Below, piece after piece: positions 43,415-53,453 of a stretch of DNA of 64,000 nucleotides. The notes under the pieces were generated by a model that saw only the letters and a list, made by a program, of their open reading frames with translations, had not been told where the DNA came from and ran no database searches. Positions within the stretch are counted from its first letter, which is position 1. Every line of letters begins with the position of its first letter. Both the position numbers and the translations under genes were made by a program. Source of the stretch: Lachnospiraceae bacterium KH1T2 (GTDB lineage: Bacteria; Bacillota; Clostridia; Lachnospirales; Lachnospiraceae); the NCBI GenBank assembly GCA_900114405.1, contig FOSY01000010.1, positions 48,044 to 112,043 on the forward strand, written 5' to 3'.

Positions 43415-43936
43415 ATGGAAAGTAACGAGAAAAAGGCTGAAGATCTGATGAATATCCTGGATATGCAGGAGGAAATACTTCAGTTTGAGCATTTTACTAA
43501 TGAAGATGCCCTGGAGCTTGGAGCATTTATGCTTAAGGAAGCTAAGAGCAGGGATTATCATATTGCTATTGCAATTGAGAGAAGTAATGGTGCAATCGTA
43601 TTTCAGGCAATGATGGATGGTACTACTCCGGATAATCTTGAGTCCATTCAGCGTAAGTTCGCTACGGTTGAGAGAGTTGAGAGAAGCTCACTTGCGTGGT
43701 TTATGAAACTTAAAGAGCGTGAAGAATCCATGGCTGACCGATATATGGACACAAGCATATATTCCTGCGCCGGAGGCGGTTTTCCTATACGAATAGAAGA
43801 AGCTGGTGTGATAGGAGTGATAGCTGTATCCGGCATGAATCATGTACAGGATCATGACTTTATCATTAAATGCCTGTCTAAATATCTCCATGTAGATGAA
43901 GTTCCAAGAATAAATAAAGCAGATATTCGTCATTAA
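43415..43936 (+). CDS. UPF0303 / HbpS-like domain protein
   Basis: A 173-residue cytosolic protein of the UPF0303 family, which shares the haem-degrading/haem-binding HbpS domain fold. Matching blocks are EILQFEHFTNEDALELGAFM, AIAIERSNGAIVFQA, DGTTPDN..SIQRKFATVE, GGGFPIRIEEAGVIGVIAVSG and the final DHDFI. The annotation to haem is known only for some relatives. SD GGGGGTAAG precedes ATG 43415. It stands alone between trpS and apt. Confidence 0.88.
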   Translation: MESNEKKAEDLMNILDMQEEILQFEHFTNEDALELGAFMLKEAKSRDYHIAIAIERSNGAIVFQAMMDGTTPDNLESIQRKFATVERVERSSLAWFMKLKEREESMADRYMDTSIYSCAGGGFPIRIEEAGVIGVIAVSGMNHVQDHDFIIKCLSKYLHVDEVPRINKADIRH

Positions 43937-43938
43937 CA

Positions 43939-43967
43939 TTGACTAGAGATAATTAGGGTGTTAAAAT
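43939..43967 (+). promoter_or_regulatory. sigma-A promoter of apt
   Basis: TTGACT (43939-43944), a 17-base spacer and TAAAAT (43962-43967), starting right after the UPF0303 stop codon. It is 54 bases upstream of the apt start. Confidence 0.75.
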
Positions 43968-44020
43968 TAATTTCTCTTTTAGAGTTAAGGTTTATTTAGA
44001 AAATGGAGATATTTCACCAG

Positions 44021-44551
44021 ATGAAAAAAGTAGAAGATTATGTGAGAACAATACCTGATTTCCCGGAAAAAGGCGTTATGTTCAGGGATATCACAACAGT
44101 TATTCAGGATGCTGATGGTTTAAGACTTGCAATCGACGAGATGACGAATAAGATCAAAGATCTTGATTTTGATGTTATCGCAGGTGCTGAGTCAAGAGGT
44201 TTTGTTTTTGGTACACCAATGGCTTATAACATGCACAAGCCTTTCGTTCTTATCCGTAAGAAGGGAAAGCTTCCGGCAGAGACAGTATCTCAGGACTATG
44301 CTCTTGAATATGGTACAGCAACCATCGAGATGCATAAGGATTCCATCAAGCCTGGACAGAAGGTTGTTCTTGTTGATGATCTTATTGCTACAGGCGGCAC
44401 TATAGAGGCTGCTTGCAAGCTCGTAGAGAAGCTTGGAGGAGAAGTTGTAGCAACTGTGTTCCTTCTTGAACTCGCAGGTCTTGAAGGTCGTAAGAAGCTT
44501 GAAGAACAGGGTTACAGAGTAGAGTCAGTTGTTTCTTATCCTGGAAAATAA
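44021..44551 (+). CDS. apt: adenine phosphoribosyltransferase
   Basis: Converts adenine and PRPP to AMP, salvaging adenine. The 176 residues show the Apt pattern: RTIPDFPEKGVMFRDITT at the N-terminus, AGAESRGFVFG, RKKGKLPAET and the PRPP-binding loop VVLVDDLIATGGT. ATG 44021 is chosen because GGAGAT ends 10 bases upstream; ATG 44003 would add six residues and has no ribosome binding site. It has its own promoter and terminator. Confidence 0.96.
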   Translation: MKKVEDYVRTIPDFPEKGVMFRDITTVIQDADGLRLAIDEMTNKIKDLDFDVIAGAESRGFVFGTPMAYNMHKPFVLIRKKGKLPAETVSQDYALEYGTATIEMHKDSIKPGQKVVLVDDLIATGGTIEAACKLVEKLGGEVVATVFLLELAGLEGRKKLEEQGYRVESVVSYPGK

Positions 44552-44559
44552 TAGACAAA

Positions 44560-44591
44560 AAAAGTCGGATCAATTTTGATCCGGCTTTTTT
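44560..44591. terminator. bidirectional terminator between apt and potD
   Basis: Nine-base arms (44564-44572 and 44577-44585) with one G-U pair and a 4-base loop. T-run on the plus strand after the stem, and A-run before it that becomes a U-run in minus-strand transcripts. It serves the convergent apt and pot units. Confidence 0.88.
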
Positions 44592-44599
44592 ATGTGCTC

Positions 44600-45664
44600 T
44601 TAATAAGATTTAACTTCACGCCACATGCCGTTTAAGTACTTGTCGGCTGTATCACCAAGGTAGTGATAGGTTTCGAGATTGTGGAACTGTGTAAGGTCAG
44701 GAAAAGCAGTAGTCGAGTTCTTGAGCTCCTCATCTTCAACATACTGCCTTGCATTTTCATTCGGCGTAGAATATGTGATGTATTCAAAGTTTTTTGCTGC
44801 AACTTTGGCATCACAGAGGAAATTGAGAAACTTCAATCCGTTTTCAACATTCTTGGCATTTTTAGGCATTACCCAACAGTCAAGCCAGAGGTTTGTGCCT
44901 TCTTTTGGAATCACATATTCCAAATTAGGGTTCTGTGACTGAGTGTAGAGAGCCTCGCCTGAGTAAATAACGCCTATAGCGGCCTCATTACCGATCATTT
45001 TATCACGAACCTGATCTACTACATATGCTTGTACAAGGTGTTTCTGGGCCTTTAGACGCTCTGTAGCGGCCTCTATTTCATCGTGGTCTACAGAATTGCA
45101 TGAATAGCCCAGATCCATCAGAGAGACCATAAAGGCATCTCTTACTGAGTCTTGCATGAGAATTTCATTTTTATATTTTTCATTCCACAAGATGTCCCAT
45201 GAATCCACCTTTTCGGAAACCATGGTCTTATTGTAGAGGATTCCTACAGTTCCCCAGCAGTAAGGAATAGTATACTTGTGCTCCGGATCAAAAGAACGTG
45301 ACTGCTCGATGTAATAGTCGCCAATATTCTTAACATTTGGAATCTTAGAGTAGTCCAAAGGCTGGAGAAGATCCTTTTTTATCATCTTCTCGATCATGTA
45401 GTCTGAAGGGCATACTACGTCGTAAACAGCAGCACCGCTTTCAATCTTAGGGTACATAATCTCGTTTGACTCAAATTCATCGTAAACTACGTCAATGCCG
45501 GTTTCCTCGGTGAACTGGTCAAGGAGATCAGGGTCGATATATTCTCCTGCATTATAAACATAAACAACATTTTGCGAACGCTCTGCTTTGGAAATTCCAC
45601 AACCTGTGCAGGCTGAAGCAGCGGTGAGCGCTGCAAGTATCACACATATCAGCTTTTTTCTCAT
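44600..45664 (-). CDS. potD: spermidine/putrescine-binding lipoprotein
   Basis: Captures polyamines outside the cell for the PotABC importer. The 354 residues start with a lipoprotein signal ending ACTGC and continue with the PotD/PotF fold: VVYVYNAGEYIDPDLLDQFTEE, VVCPSDYMIEKM, PYCWGTVGILYN, the Trp/Asp-containing ligand site near the hinge, and PKEGTNLWLDCWVMPKNA. It is the last gene of the operon and overlaps potC by 4 bases (ATGA). Confidence 0.95.
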   Translation of the reverse strand: MRKKLICVILAALTAASACTGCGISKAERSQNVVYVYNAGEYIDPDLLDQFTEETGIDVVYDEFESNEIMYPKIESGAAVYDVVCPSDYMIEKMIKKDLLQPLDYSKIPNVKNIGDYYIEQSRSFDPEHKYTIPYCWGTVGILYNKTMVSEKVDSWDILWNEKYKNEILMQDSVRDAFMVSLMDLGYSCNSVDHDEIEAATERLKAQKHLVQAYVVDQVRDKMIGNEAAIGVIYSGEALYTQSQNPNLEYVIPKEGTNLWLDCWVMPKNAKNVENGLKFLNFLCDAKVAAKNFEYITYSTPNENARQYVEDEELKNSTTAFPDLTQFHNLETYHYLGDTADKYLNGMWREVKSY

Positions 45665-46452
45665 GCTGCACCGCCTTTCTTTTTAGGACGAAATTTTCTG
45701 GAGTTTACAATTACCAAAAGTGCAAGTACAACTGTAAACATAATGGTAGAAAGAGCATAGATCTCAGGACTTACACCCTTTTTAACTTCACTGTAGATCT
45801 TGGTAGAAAGGGTATCGAAGCCGGCACCCTTTGTAAAGTGAGTTATTATAAAGTCGTCCAATGACATTGTAAATGCCATAAGAAAGCCTGAAAATACTCC
45901 CGGAAGGATATCAGGGAATATTATGTGTATAAATGCATAGGTCGGTGTGGCACCGAGATCCTGAGCGGCTTCATAGGTGGCATAGTTAACTTGCCGAAAC
46001 TTCGGCATTACTGACAGTATGACATATGGTATGTTGAAGGTGATGTGTGCTAAAAGCACAGTGGCACCTCCCATATTTATACGGCATGCGATGAAAAGCA
46101 GCATGAGTGAGATACCGGTTACGATATCTGCATTAAGCATAGGAATATTGGTTATTCCGATGAGAATGCTGCGCATACGTTTTTTCATTAATTGCATTCC
46201 GATGCATGCCAGTGTACCAAAGATAGTTGCTACTAATGCAGAGATCATAGCAATTATCATTGTATTCCAGAAAGCCTGCATGATGTGCTCGTCTTCAAAA
46301 AGTGATATATACCAGTCAAATGTAAAACCGCCCCAGTGGGAACGCGATTTTGACGAGTTGAATGAGAGCACCATCAATGTGATTATCGGCGCATATAAAA
46401 AGAAAAGTATCAATATAGTATAAAAACGCTTGAGACCATGATGTCTAATCAT
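45661..46452 (-). CDS. potC: spermidine/putrescine ABC transporter permease
   Basis: A 263-residue inner permease subunit with about six membrane segments. The conserved EAA loop is seen as YEAAQDLGATPTYAFIHIIFPDILPG. The C-terminal part contains FTMSLDDFIITHF, a typical PotC block. It overlaps potB and potD by 4 bases each, indicating a tightly coupled operon. Confidence 0.95.
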   Translation of the reverse strand: MIRHHGLKRFYTILILFFLYAPIITLMVLSFNSSKSRSHWGGFTFDWYISLFEDEHIMQAFWNTMIIAMISALVATIFGTLACIGMQLMKKRMRSILIGITNIPMLNADIVTGISLMLLFIACRINMGGATVLLAHITFNIPYVILSVMPKFRQVNYATYEAAQDLGATPTYAFIHIIFPDILPGVFSGFLMAFTMSLDDFIITHFTKGAGFDTLSTKIYSEVKKGVSPEIYALSTIMFTVVLALLVIVNSRKFRPKKKGGAA

Positions 46453-47285
46453 TTCTTTGTTGCATCCTCCTTATCGTATTTATCAGTTATGAGCATACTG
46501 ATGACGATAAAGATCATCAATACTATTGAAAGGCCTGCGCCGGCATTCCAGTCATTATCCTGTGTGAAGAGCTGCTCGATGATATTTCCGATGAGCAGGA
46601 TCTTACCTCCGCCAAGGATATCAGATATTACGAATGTTGTTAAACTAGGTACGAAAACCATAGTTATTCCGGAGATAACGCCGGGAAGTGAAAGCGGCCA
46701 TATTATCTTCCAGAAAGTCTGCCAGCCATTTGCGCCCAAGTCTCTGGCTGCATTTGCAAAGTCAATATCAATACGGCTCAGAGTATTGTATATCGGCAGT
46801 ATCATAAATGGGAGGAAGTCATAGACCATTCCAAGTACGATAGCCCAAGGCGTATTGATTATCATGACTGTAGGCAGGTGCAGAAAAGAGAGCATGGTAT
46901 TAAGAAGACCGGTCTTTTCAAGCAGATTCTGCCAGGCAATAGTTCGGAGCAGTGAATTCATCCACATTGGGAGGATGAAAATAAATGCGAACATAGAGGA
47001 TTTACCATGCCCAAATTCTGCCAGAATGTATGCGAGCGGATAAGCTACCAGCAGGCATACAAGTGTACTCATAAATGAAAGCAGCATTGAGATAATGAGT
47101 GCTTTCAGGTTAACATGCGAGAAGATCGAAGCTACATTAGAAAGCGTAAAATGACCTTCTGCATTGGCAAAACCATAGAAAAATATAATAATAAGCGGTA
47201 TGATGATAAACCCTACAGACCATACAAAGTATGGTGCTGCAAGAATACGTGTTTTCTTACTCAACGACTTCCACGGCTTTCTCAT
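46449..47285 (-). CDS. potB: spermidine/putrescine ABC transporter permease
   Basis: A 278-residue permease subunit pairing with PotC. Its EAA loop reads [26 protein letters not shown], and [19 protein letters not shown] is the usual PotB block near the C-terminus. The start overlaps the end of potA by 29 bases; no later Met with a better ribosome binding site is evident. The downstream potC overlap is 4 bases. Confidence 0.94.
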   Translation of the reverse strand: MRKPWKSLSKKTRILAAPYFVWSVGFIIIPLIIIFFYGFANAEGHFTLSNVASIFSHVNLKALIISMLLSFMSTLVCLLVAYPLAYILAEFGHGKSSMFAFIFILPMWMNSLLRTIAWQNLLEKTGLLNTMLSFLHLPTVMIINTPWAIVLGMVYDFLPFMILPIYNTLSRIDIDFANAARDLGANGWQTFWKIIWPLSLPGVISGITMVFVPSLTTFVISDILGGGKILLIGNIIEQLFTQDNDWNAGAGLSIVLMIFIVISMLITDKYDKEDATKK

Positions 47286-48330
47286 CTTCGGATTCAGGTT
47301 TGTTCATGATCTGAATATCAAAAGGATCAACGTGAATACCAACATGGGTGTCTACCGGGAAACAGTCTGTAGAATGAACGATCCATTCATAGTTTCTTGA
47401 CATTACGCACATTTCATAGTGTACACCCTTGAAAATAACATCTGTTACGATGCCGTCGATAGTGCCTTTTTCGGGCTCGACAAGGTCGATATCTTCAGGA
47501 CGGATAACTACGTCAACAGGTTTATTCTCACCAAAGCCTGTATCAACGCAGTCAAATTTTGCGCCGAGGATGTCTACGAGCTTATCACGAACCATTATTC
47601 CTGAGATGATGTTTGAGTCACCAATGAAGTCAGCAACAAATGCATTCTGAGGCTCATTATAAATGTCTGTAGGCGAACCAATCTGCTGGATATAGCCCTG
47701 GTTCATAACTACGATAGTGTCAGACATAGTAAGAGCTTCTTCCTGATCATGAGTTACATAGATAAAGGTGATGCCAAGTTCGTTCTTAAGTCGGATAAGT
47801 TCGTACTGCATGTCTTGTCTGAGCTTGAGGTCGAGCGCACCGAGAGGCTCATCGAGAAGAAGGACCTTAGGTTCATTAACTATAGCACGAGCGATGGCGA
47901 TACGCTGCTGCTGACCACCTGAAAGTGAATCAGGCATACGATCACCATAGCCCTCAAGGTTTACAAGTTTGAGAGCGTAGCGGACTTTATCTCTTATATA
48001 TTCATTGGATTTATTTTTGATGCGGAGCCCAAATGCAATGTTATCCTCGATATTCATGTGTGGAAACAGAGCATATTTTTGGAATACGGTGTTAAGTTCC
48101 CTTTTGTTTGGAGGAAGATTCGTGATATCACGATTCTCAAACATTACACGTCCGGTATCGGGAGTTTCAAAACCTCCGATGATACGGAGAGTAGTTGTCT
48201 TTCCGCATCCGGAAGGACCTAAGAGAGTTACAAATTCGTTTTCACGAATATACAGGCTGAAATCGTCGAGAATTACGTTCTCGCCATATTTCTTAGTAAT
48301 ATGCTGTAAGTCAATAAGTTTAGCAGCCAT
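47257..48330 (-). CDS. potA: spermidine/putrescine ABC transporter ATP-binding protein
   Basis: The ATPase of the polyamine importer, 357 residues. It has Walker [10 protein letters not shown], a Q-loop in [11 protein letters not shown], signature [14 protein letters not shown], Walker [13 protein letters not shown] and the switch His in THDQEEA. The C-terminal TOBE domain contains [15 protein letters not shown]. An AGGAGG ribosome binding site (complement of 48343-48348) precedes the start on the minus strand. It is the first gene of potABCD. Confidence 0.96.
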   Translation of the reverse strand: MAAKLIDLQHITKKYGENVILDDFSLYIRENEFVTLLGPSGCGKTTTLRIIGGFETPDTGRVMFENRDITNLPPNKRELNTVFQKYALFPHMNIEDNIAFGLRIKNKSNEYIRDKVRYALKLVNLEGYGDRMPDSLSGGQQQRIAIARAIVNEPKVLLLDEPLGALDLKLRQDMQYELIRLKNELGITFIYVTHDQEEALTMSDTIVVMNQGYIQQIGSPTDIYNEPQNAFVADFIGDSNIISGIMVRDKLVDILGAKFDCVDTGFGENKPVDVVIRPEDIDLVEPEKGTIDGIVTDVIFKGVHYEMCVMSRNYEWIVHSTDCFPVDTHVGIHVDPFDIQIMNKPESEDEKAVEVVE

Positions 48331-48369
48331 TTTAGTAAAAATCCTCCTAAAGGGTATTTAGTTTTCACC

Positions 48370-48396
48370 GCGGCTCCGCATCAGTGGCGGAACCGC
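48370..48396 (-). promoter_or_regulatory. GC-rich hairpin between the lactonase gene and potA
   Basis: Ten-base arms (48370-48379 and 48387-48396) pair in the minus-strand transcript with one G-U pair. The sequence beyond it lacks a U-run, so it may stabilise or partly attenuate the transcript rather than fully terminate it. Confidence 0.55.
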
Positions 48397-48399
48397 CGA

Positions 48400-49449
48400 T
48401 CAGAGCTTGTGAATAATAATACAGTTTCCGGCCTGGAATGGTACTGCAGAGCCGTTCATAGCAATAGTATTGTTGTCGTAATTAATATTAAAAAATGTTA
48501 TATCGTTTGATTCGTTATTCATGCTGATAAGGTGCTTGTTATCAGAGGTAACAGTAAAGTCCTTCGGGAAGCGGCCTGAGATCGGAAGAACGAAGAGCTG
48601 TGTAAGAAGCCCTGTTTCCGGATCACGCTTGAAGGCACCGATGGAATCATCTCCGGCATTTGAACAAAAGATGTAGTTTCCATCGTCTGAAAGCTGGATG
48701 GCATAAGCACATGTAGTTTCAGCTGAATTGTTGTCAATAGTTGACACAGTCTGAATTCTTTCAAAAATAGGCTGATTGTCAACGTCTGCATAAGAATAAA
48801 CATCAATGCTGCTCTTCAGCTCATTGATGATATAAGCAAATCTGCCGTCATATGAGAACTTCACATGGTGCGGAGCTGCCTCAAGTTCACTTCTTACGAT
48901 ATCTGCAAGTGTGAGCTTTCCTGTTGCGTGGTCAAGACGATAGATCTTAATGTGATCCATACCAACGTCTGTAGCACAGAGATATTTGTTGTCTCTTGTC
49001 ATTTTTACGCAGTCAACATGAGGGCGGAAGTTTCTGTCAGCGATAGAGCCGGTACCTTTATGGAAAAGCTCTTCTGTGATGTCACCTACAGAACCGTCGT
49101 CATTAATGCGCAGAACTGTGATCTTTCCATCGTGATAGCCTGCAACGAAGACAAATTTATCTTCGTAGTCAGTTGAAATATAGCATCCACGCATGCCATT
49201 GATGTCAACGAGATTAAGCTGTTCAAGGTTTCCATCAGGTAAGATCTTGAACGAAGCTACACCATCATCAGTAATTGAGTAAAGAAACTTATTGTTATGC
49301 GCAATTGCGATATAAGATGCATTTGTGATCTCAACAGAGTTCTTTGGCGTTATACGCCCTGATTCAAAATCCAAATCAAAAATGCGAATACCTTCTTTGT
49401 GATTGCGAGTGTATCCGGCACCGTAAACTACATATTTTGCATTACTCAT
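48400..49449 (-). CDS. lactonase family beta-propeller protein (6-phosphogluconolactonase-like)
   Basis: A 349-residue seven-bladed propeller of the Lactonase/Pgl (YbhE-like) family. Visible family blocks include VYGAGYTRNHKEGIRIFDLD, ASYIAIAHNNKFLYSI, HKGTGSIADRNFRPHVDCV with the conserved His, YLCATDVGMDHIKIYRLD, APHHVKFSYDGRFAYIINELKSS and a final GRFPKDFTVTSDNKHLI. Family members hydrolyse 6-phosphogluconolactone, but many are sugar-lactone or uncharacterised enzymes. SD GGAGGT precedes the start. It lies between aroC and potA on the same strand. Confidence 0.88.
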   Translation of the reverse strand: MSNAKYVVYGAGYTRNHKEGIRIFDLDFESGRITPKNSVEITNASYIAIAHNNKFLYSITDDGVASFKILPDGNLEQLNLVDINGMRGCYISTDYEDKFVFVAGYHDGKITVLRINDDGSVGDITEELFHKGTGSIADRNFRPHVDCVKMTRDNKYLCATDVGMDHIKIYRLDHATGKLTLADIVRSELEAAPHHVKFSYDGRFAYIINELKSSIDVYSYADVDNQPIFERIQTVSTIDNNSAETTCAYAIQLSDDGNYIFCSNAGDDSIGAFKRDPETGLLTQLFVLPISGRFPKDFTVTSDNKHLISMNNESNDITFFNINYDNNTIAMNGSAVPFQAGNCIIIHKL

Positions 49450-49524
49450 ATAGATACCTCCGTGTAGTTGCAGCAGAGATCATAAAATGAATTACCGCTG
49501 CAGATTAATGTATTTTATATTGTG

Positions 49525-50622
49525 TTAAATATAAAAATCTTTAATTTTGTCATATCTTGCTGTCATATTTCTAAGAAGCAGATCTGTGATGGTGATAGCT
49601 GCCATAGATTCAACTACGACAACTGCTCGTGGGACAATTAGAGGATCATGTCTTCCCTGTATAATTATATCGGTATTTTCTCCCTTTTTGGTAACTGTTT
49701 TTTGCAAAGAAGAAATTGAAGGTGTTGGCTTAACGGCTGCTCTGAAAATAAGAGGACTGCCGTCTGACATTCCGCCGAGAGTACCGCCTGAATGATTGGT
49801 GATCTTTTCAACCCTATTACCATTCATGCGAAATTCATCATTGTTGGAAGCGCCTGTAGCCATTGAGGCTTCAAATCCATCCCCAATCTCGAAACCTTTA
49901 ACAGCTCCGATTGACATGATCGCCTTGGCAAGTTCTGCATCAAGCTTGTCAAAAACAGGTTCACCGATACCGGCAGGAAGACCTTCTATAACACATTCGA
50001 TGATACCGCCGGCTGAGTTTCCTTCACTAATAAGTGACTTTACATACTCAGAAGCTTTTTCATAGGTTTCTCTATCTGCCAGAGTTAAAGGATTTTCTTT
50101 TGAAAAACGAATGTCTGTTTTGTCTGCTGGAACACTGTAAGGTCCTATTGAGCGGGCAAATGCAGATATCCTTATATCCAATCCGCGAAGGAACTTTGAA
50201 GCAACAGCACCTGCAGCAACTCTTCCAATCGTCTCACGACCGGAAGAACGTCCGCCGCCGCGATAATCTCTGAAGCCATACTTCATATCGAAAGTATAGT
50301 CAGCATGACCGGGACGATATTTATCGGCAATATTGCCATAATCTTTTGAACGCTGATCAGTGTTTTCAACTAAAATAGATATGGGAGTGCCCTCAGTTTT
50401 TCCTTCAAAAACACCGGATAAAATCCGGCACCGGTCGCCTTCTTTACGGGCTGTGGTGAACTCTGACTGACCGGGTTTTCTGCGGTCGAGAAAGACCTGA
50501 ATATCATCTTCGGAGAGATTGATTCCTGCGGGACAGCCGTCAATCACGGCACCAAGACCGCCTCCATGTGATTCTCCCCAGGTCGTTACCTGAAAGACAG
50601 TTCCGTAAGAAGAACCCGCCAT
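49525..50622 (-). CDS. aroC: chorismate synthase
   Basis: Makes chorismate from EPSP at the end of the shikimate pathway, using reduced FMN. The 365 residues carry the three AroC signatures: GESHGGGLGAVIDGCPAG near the N-terminus, the RGGGRSSGRETIGRVAAGA block around residues 120-140, and the SNNDEFRMNGNRVEKITNHSGGTLGG/SDGSP region. Length and motifs are intact. AGGAGGGTTT lies before the start on the minus strand. It is divergent from the carboxypeptidase gene. Confidence 0.97.
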   Translation of the reverse strand: MAGSSYGTVFQVTTWGESHGGGLGAVIDGCPAGINLSEDDIQVFLDRRKPGQSEFTTARKEGDRCRILSGVFEGKTEGTPISILVENTDQRSKDYGNIADKYRPGHADYTFDMKYGFRDYRGGGRSSGRETIGRVAAGAVASKFLRGLDIRISAFARSIGPYSVPADKTDIRFSKENPLTLADRETYEKASEYVKSLISEGNSAGGIIECVIEGLPAGIGEPVFDKLDAELAKAIMSIGAVKGFEIGDGFEASMATGASNNDEFRMNGNRVEKITNHSGGTLGGMSDGSPLIFRAAVKPTPSISSLQKTVTKKGENTDIIIQGRHDPLIVPRAVVVVESMAAITITDLLLRNMTARYDKIKDFYI

Positions 50623-50777
50623 TTTATAAACCCTCCTGTCATAATTTTATCATTTTCACAATAATAACATAATTAATATGAAAAATATAGTTGGGAATTT
50701 GAATTTTTATGTTACCTGTGATAAATTAAAGACGTATATTATGCATGCAATGCGTAGCTAAAGGGGAAGGCAAAATA

Positions 50778-51703
50778 ATGAGGGAAATCAGGATGCAATT
50801 GCGTGTCTATGCTGAAGGACATTTCAGGCGTGCTGTTTGTGTTTTGAGTTTATGTGCTGTTTTTATGGGCAGTGTTAGTTTTTGCTCTGTCGAACAGGGA
50901 AATGTGGCGGCTGAGACTGTTAACAGAGGACAGGTTTATATTGAAACTGAAGAAGGAGTATCTGCCATTGAAAGACTTGAAGGGTTTAATGGCAGCGTGT
51001 CTGTTTCGATCGATGATATCACGATTTCAGATGAAACATATTCCGAAAATTCGTACAAGAAATCATTGGAAGCGGATTCAGATGCGATAATTGTTGATGA
51101 AAACGGAAATACCGTACCGGCGACATTTGAGGATGACTGGTCACTGATGCTGGTCAATAAAACTCATCTGATACCGGAGGATTATACGTTTGAGTTGGCT
51201 GTCATAAAAGGCGCGATAAAGACGGATGCAAGGGTGGTGCCGCATGTAAAGGATCTTCTTTTGGCAGCAAAAAGAGATGGTGTGACTATTTTGATATGTT
51301 CTCCATATCGTGACCCCGAAAGGCAGAAGATGCTTTTTGCGAGAAAAATGAAGTTCTACACCAAAAAAGGTTACACAGAAAGCGAAGCGTATGATCTGGC
51401 GTCGCAGACAGTCGCTGTGCCTGGTACAAGTGAGCACGAAGCAGGGCTTGCGTTCGATTTTATCTCGGACGATTATTCAATGCTTGATGCGGGATTTGCT
51501 GATACAGCAGCAGGAAAGTGGCTTAAGGCTAACGCGGCGGATTATGGTTTTATTCTCAGATATCCATTGGGAAAAGAAAATGTCACAGAGATAGAATTTG
51601 AACCGTGGCATTATCGCTACGTTGGAGTGGACGCAGCAAGAGAGATTATGTCGAGAGGCATTACACTCGAAGAATATGATAAGGAAATAGGAATTACAGA
51701 TTA

Positions 51704-51704
<1 letters not shown>
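50778..51704 (+). CDS. D-alanyl-D-alanine carboxypeptidase, VanY family
   Basis: A peptidoglycan carboxypeptidase exported across the membrane, 308 residues from ATG 50778 (GGGGAAGG upstream). A signal or anchor segment covers about residues 15-40. A spacer with acidic residues is followed by the VanY domain: CSPYRDPERQK, the zinc site GTSEHEAGLAFD (His220 and Asp227) and the EPWHYRYVG block (His278). All three zinc ligands are present. The stop overlaps the tgt start (TAATG). Confidence 0.92.
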
Positions 51705-52852
<1,148 letters not shown>

Positions 52853-52904
52853 AAACAAAACAATTTTCTTGATCAAAATTAATTAATGTATTTCTGAATA
52901 CAAT

Positions 52905-52940
52905 AAAATAATCTACTTGTGAAGTTGATTATTTTTGTGT
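52905..52940 (+). terminator. hairpin after tgt, weak terminator
   Basis: Twelve-base AT-rich arms (52905-52916 and 52924-52935) with one mismatch and a 7-base loop, followed by a short T tail. Confidence 0.6.
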
Positions 52941-52980
52941 ATAGTTAGAGGTACATTGATATTGAAAAGGAGAAGTAAAA

Positions 52981-53319
52981 ATGAGATCTGTTTTACTTTC
53001 AAGCGCAGCTGCCGGCAACGGCGGACTTGTAATGGTTATTGCATATGTTATCATCATTGGTGCATTTTTCTATTTCGCAATGATCCGTCCTCAGAAGAAG
53101 GAACGTCAGAGAATGCAGGCAATGTTTGATCGTCTTGCAGTAGGAGACAGCATCCTTACTAACAGCGGTTTCTACGGTGTTGTTATCGCTATCGAGGATG
53201 ATACTGTTATCGTTGAGTTCGGTAATAATAAGAACTGCAGAATCCCTATGCAGAAGTCTGCGATCGCACAGCTTGAAAAGGCTGATGAGAGTGCTTCTGG
53301 CGAAGGCGAGAAGAAATAA
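52981..53319 (+). CDS. yajC: preprotein translocase auxiliary subunit YajC
   Basis: A 112-residue membrane protein associated with SecDF. It has one N-terminal helix (about 17-37) followed by the YajC signature FYFAMIRPQKKERQRMQAMFD and a soluble SH3-like region GDSILTNSGFYGVV. The N-terminus before the helix is longer than in E. coli YajC. AAGGAGAAG precedes ATG 52981. secD and secF are not in the window. Confidence 0.94.
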   Translation: MRSVLLSSAAAGNGGLVMVIAYVIIIGAFFYFAMIRPQKKERQRMQAMFDRLAVGDSILTNSGFYGVVIAIEDDTVIVEFGNNKNCRIPMQKSAIAQLEKADESASGEGEKK

Positions 53320-53334
53320 GTAAAAAATAAAAAG

Positions 53335-53368
53335 GACGTCGCTTTATCTGAAGAGGCGTCTTTTTTTT
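53335..53368 (+). terminator. intrinsic terminator of yajC
   Basis: Short arms (53335-53340 and 53355-53360, one G-U pair) followed by eight T. Confidence 0.8.
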
Positions 53369-53394
53369 ATAAAACAGGCTTTAGGAATGTAACG

Positions 53395-53424
53395 TTGCAA
53401 AGTGATGCAATTTTACAGTATAGA
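53395..53424 (+). promoter_or_regulatory. possible promoter of the branched-chain amino acid operon
   Basis: TTGCAA (53395-53400), an 18-base spacer and TATAGA (53419-53424), about 30 bases before leuB. No leader peptide or T-box is visible. Confidence 0.45.
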
Positions 53425-53453
53425 TGAATCATTAAGTACAGGAGGCAATATCT

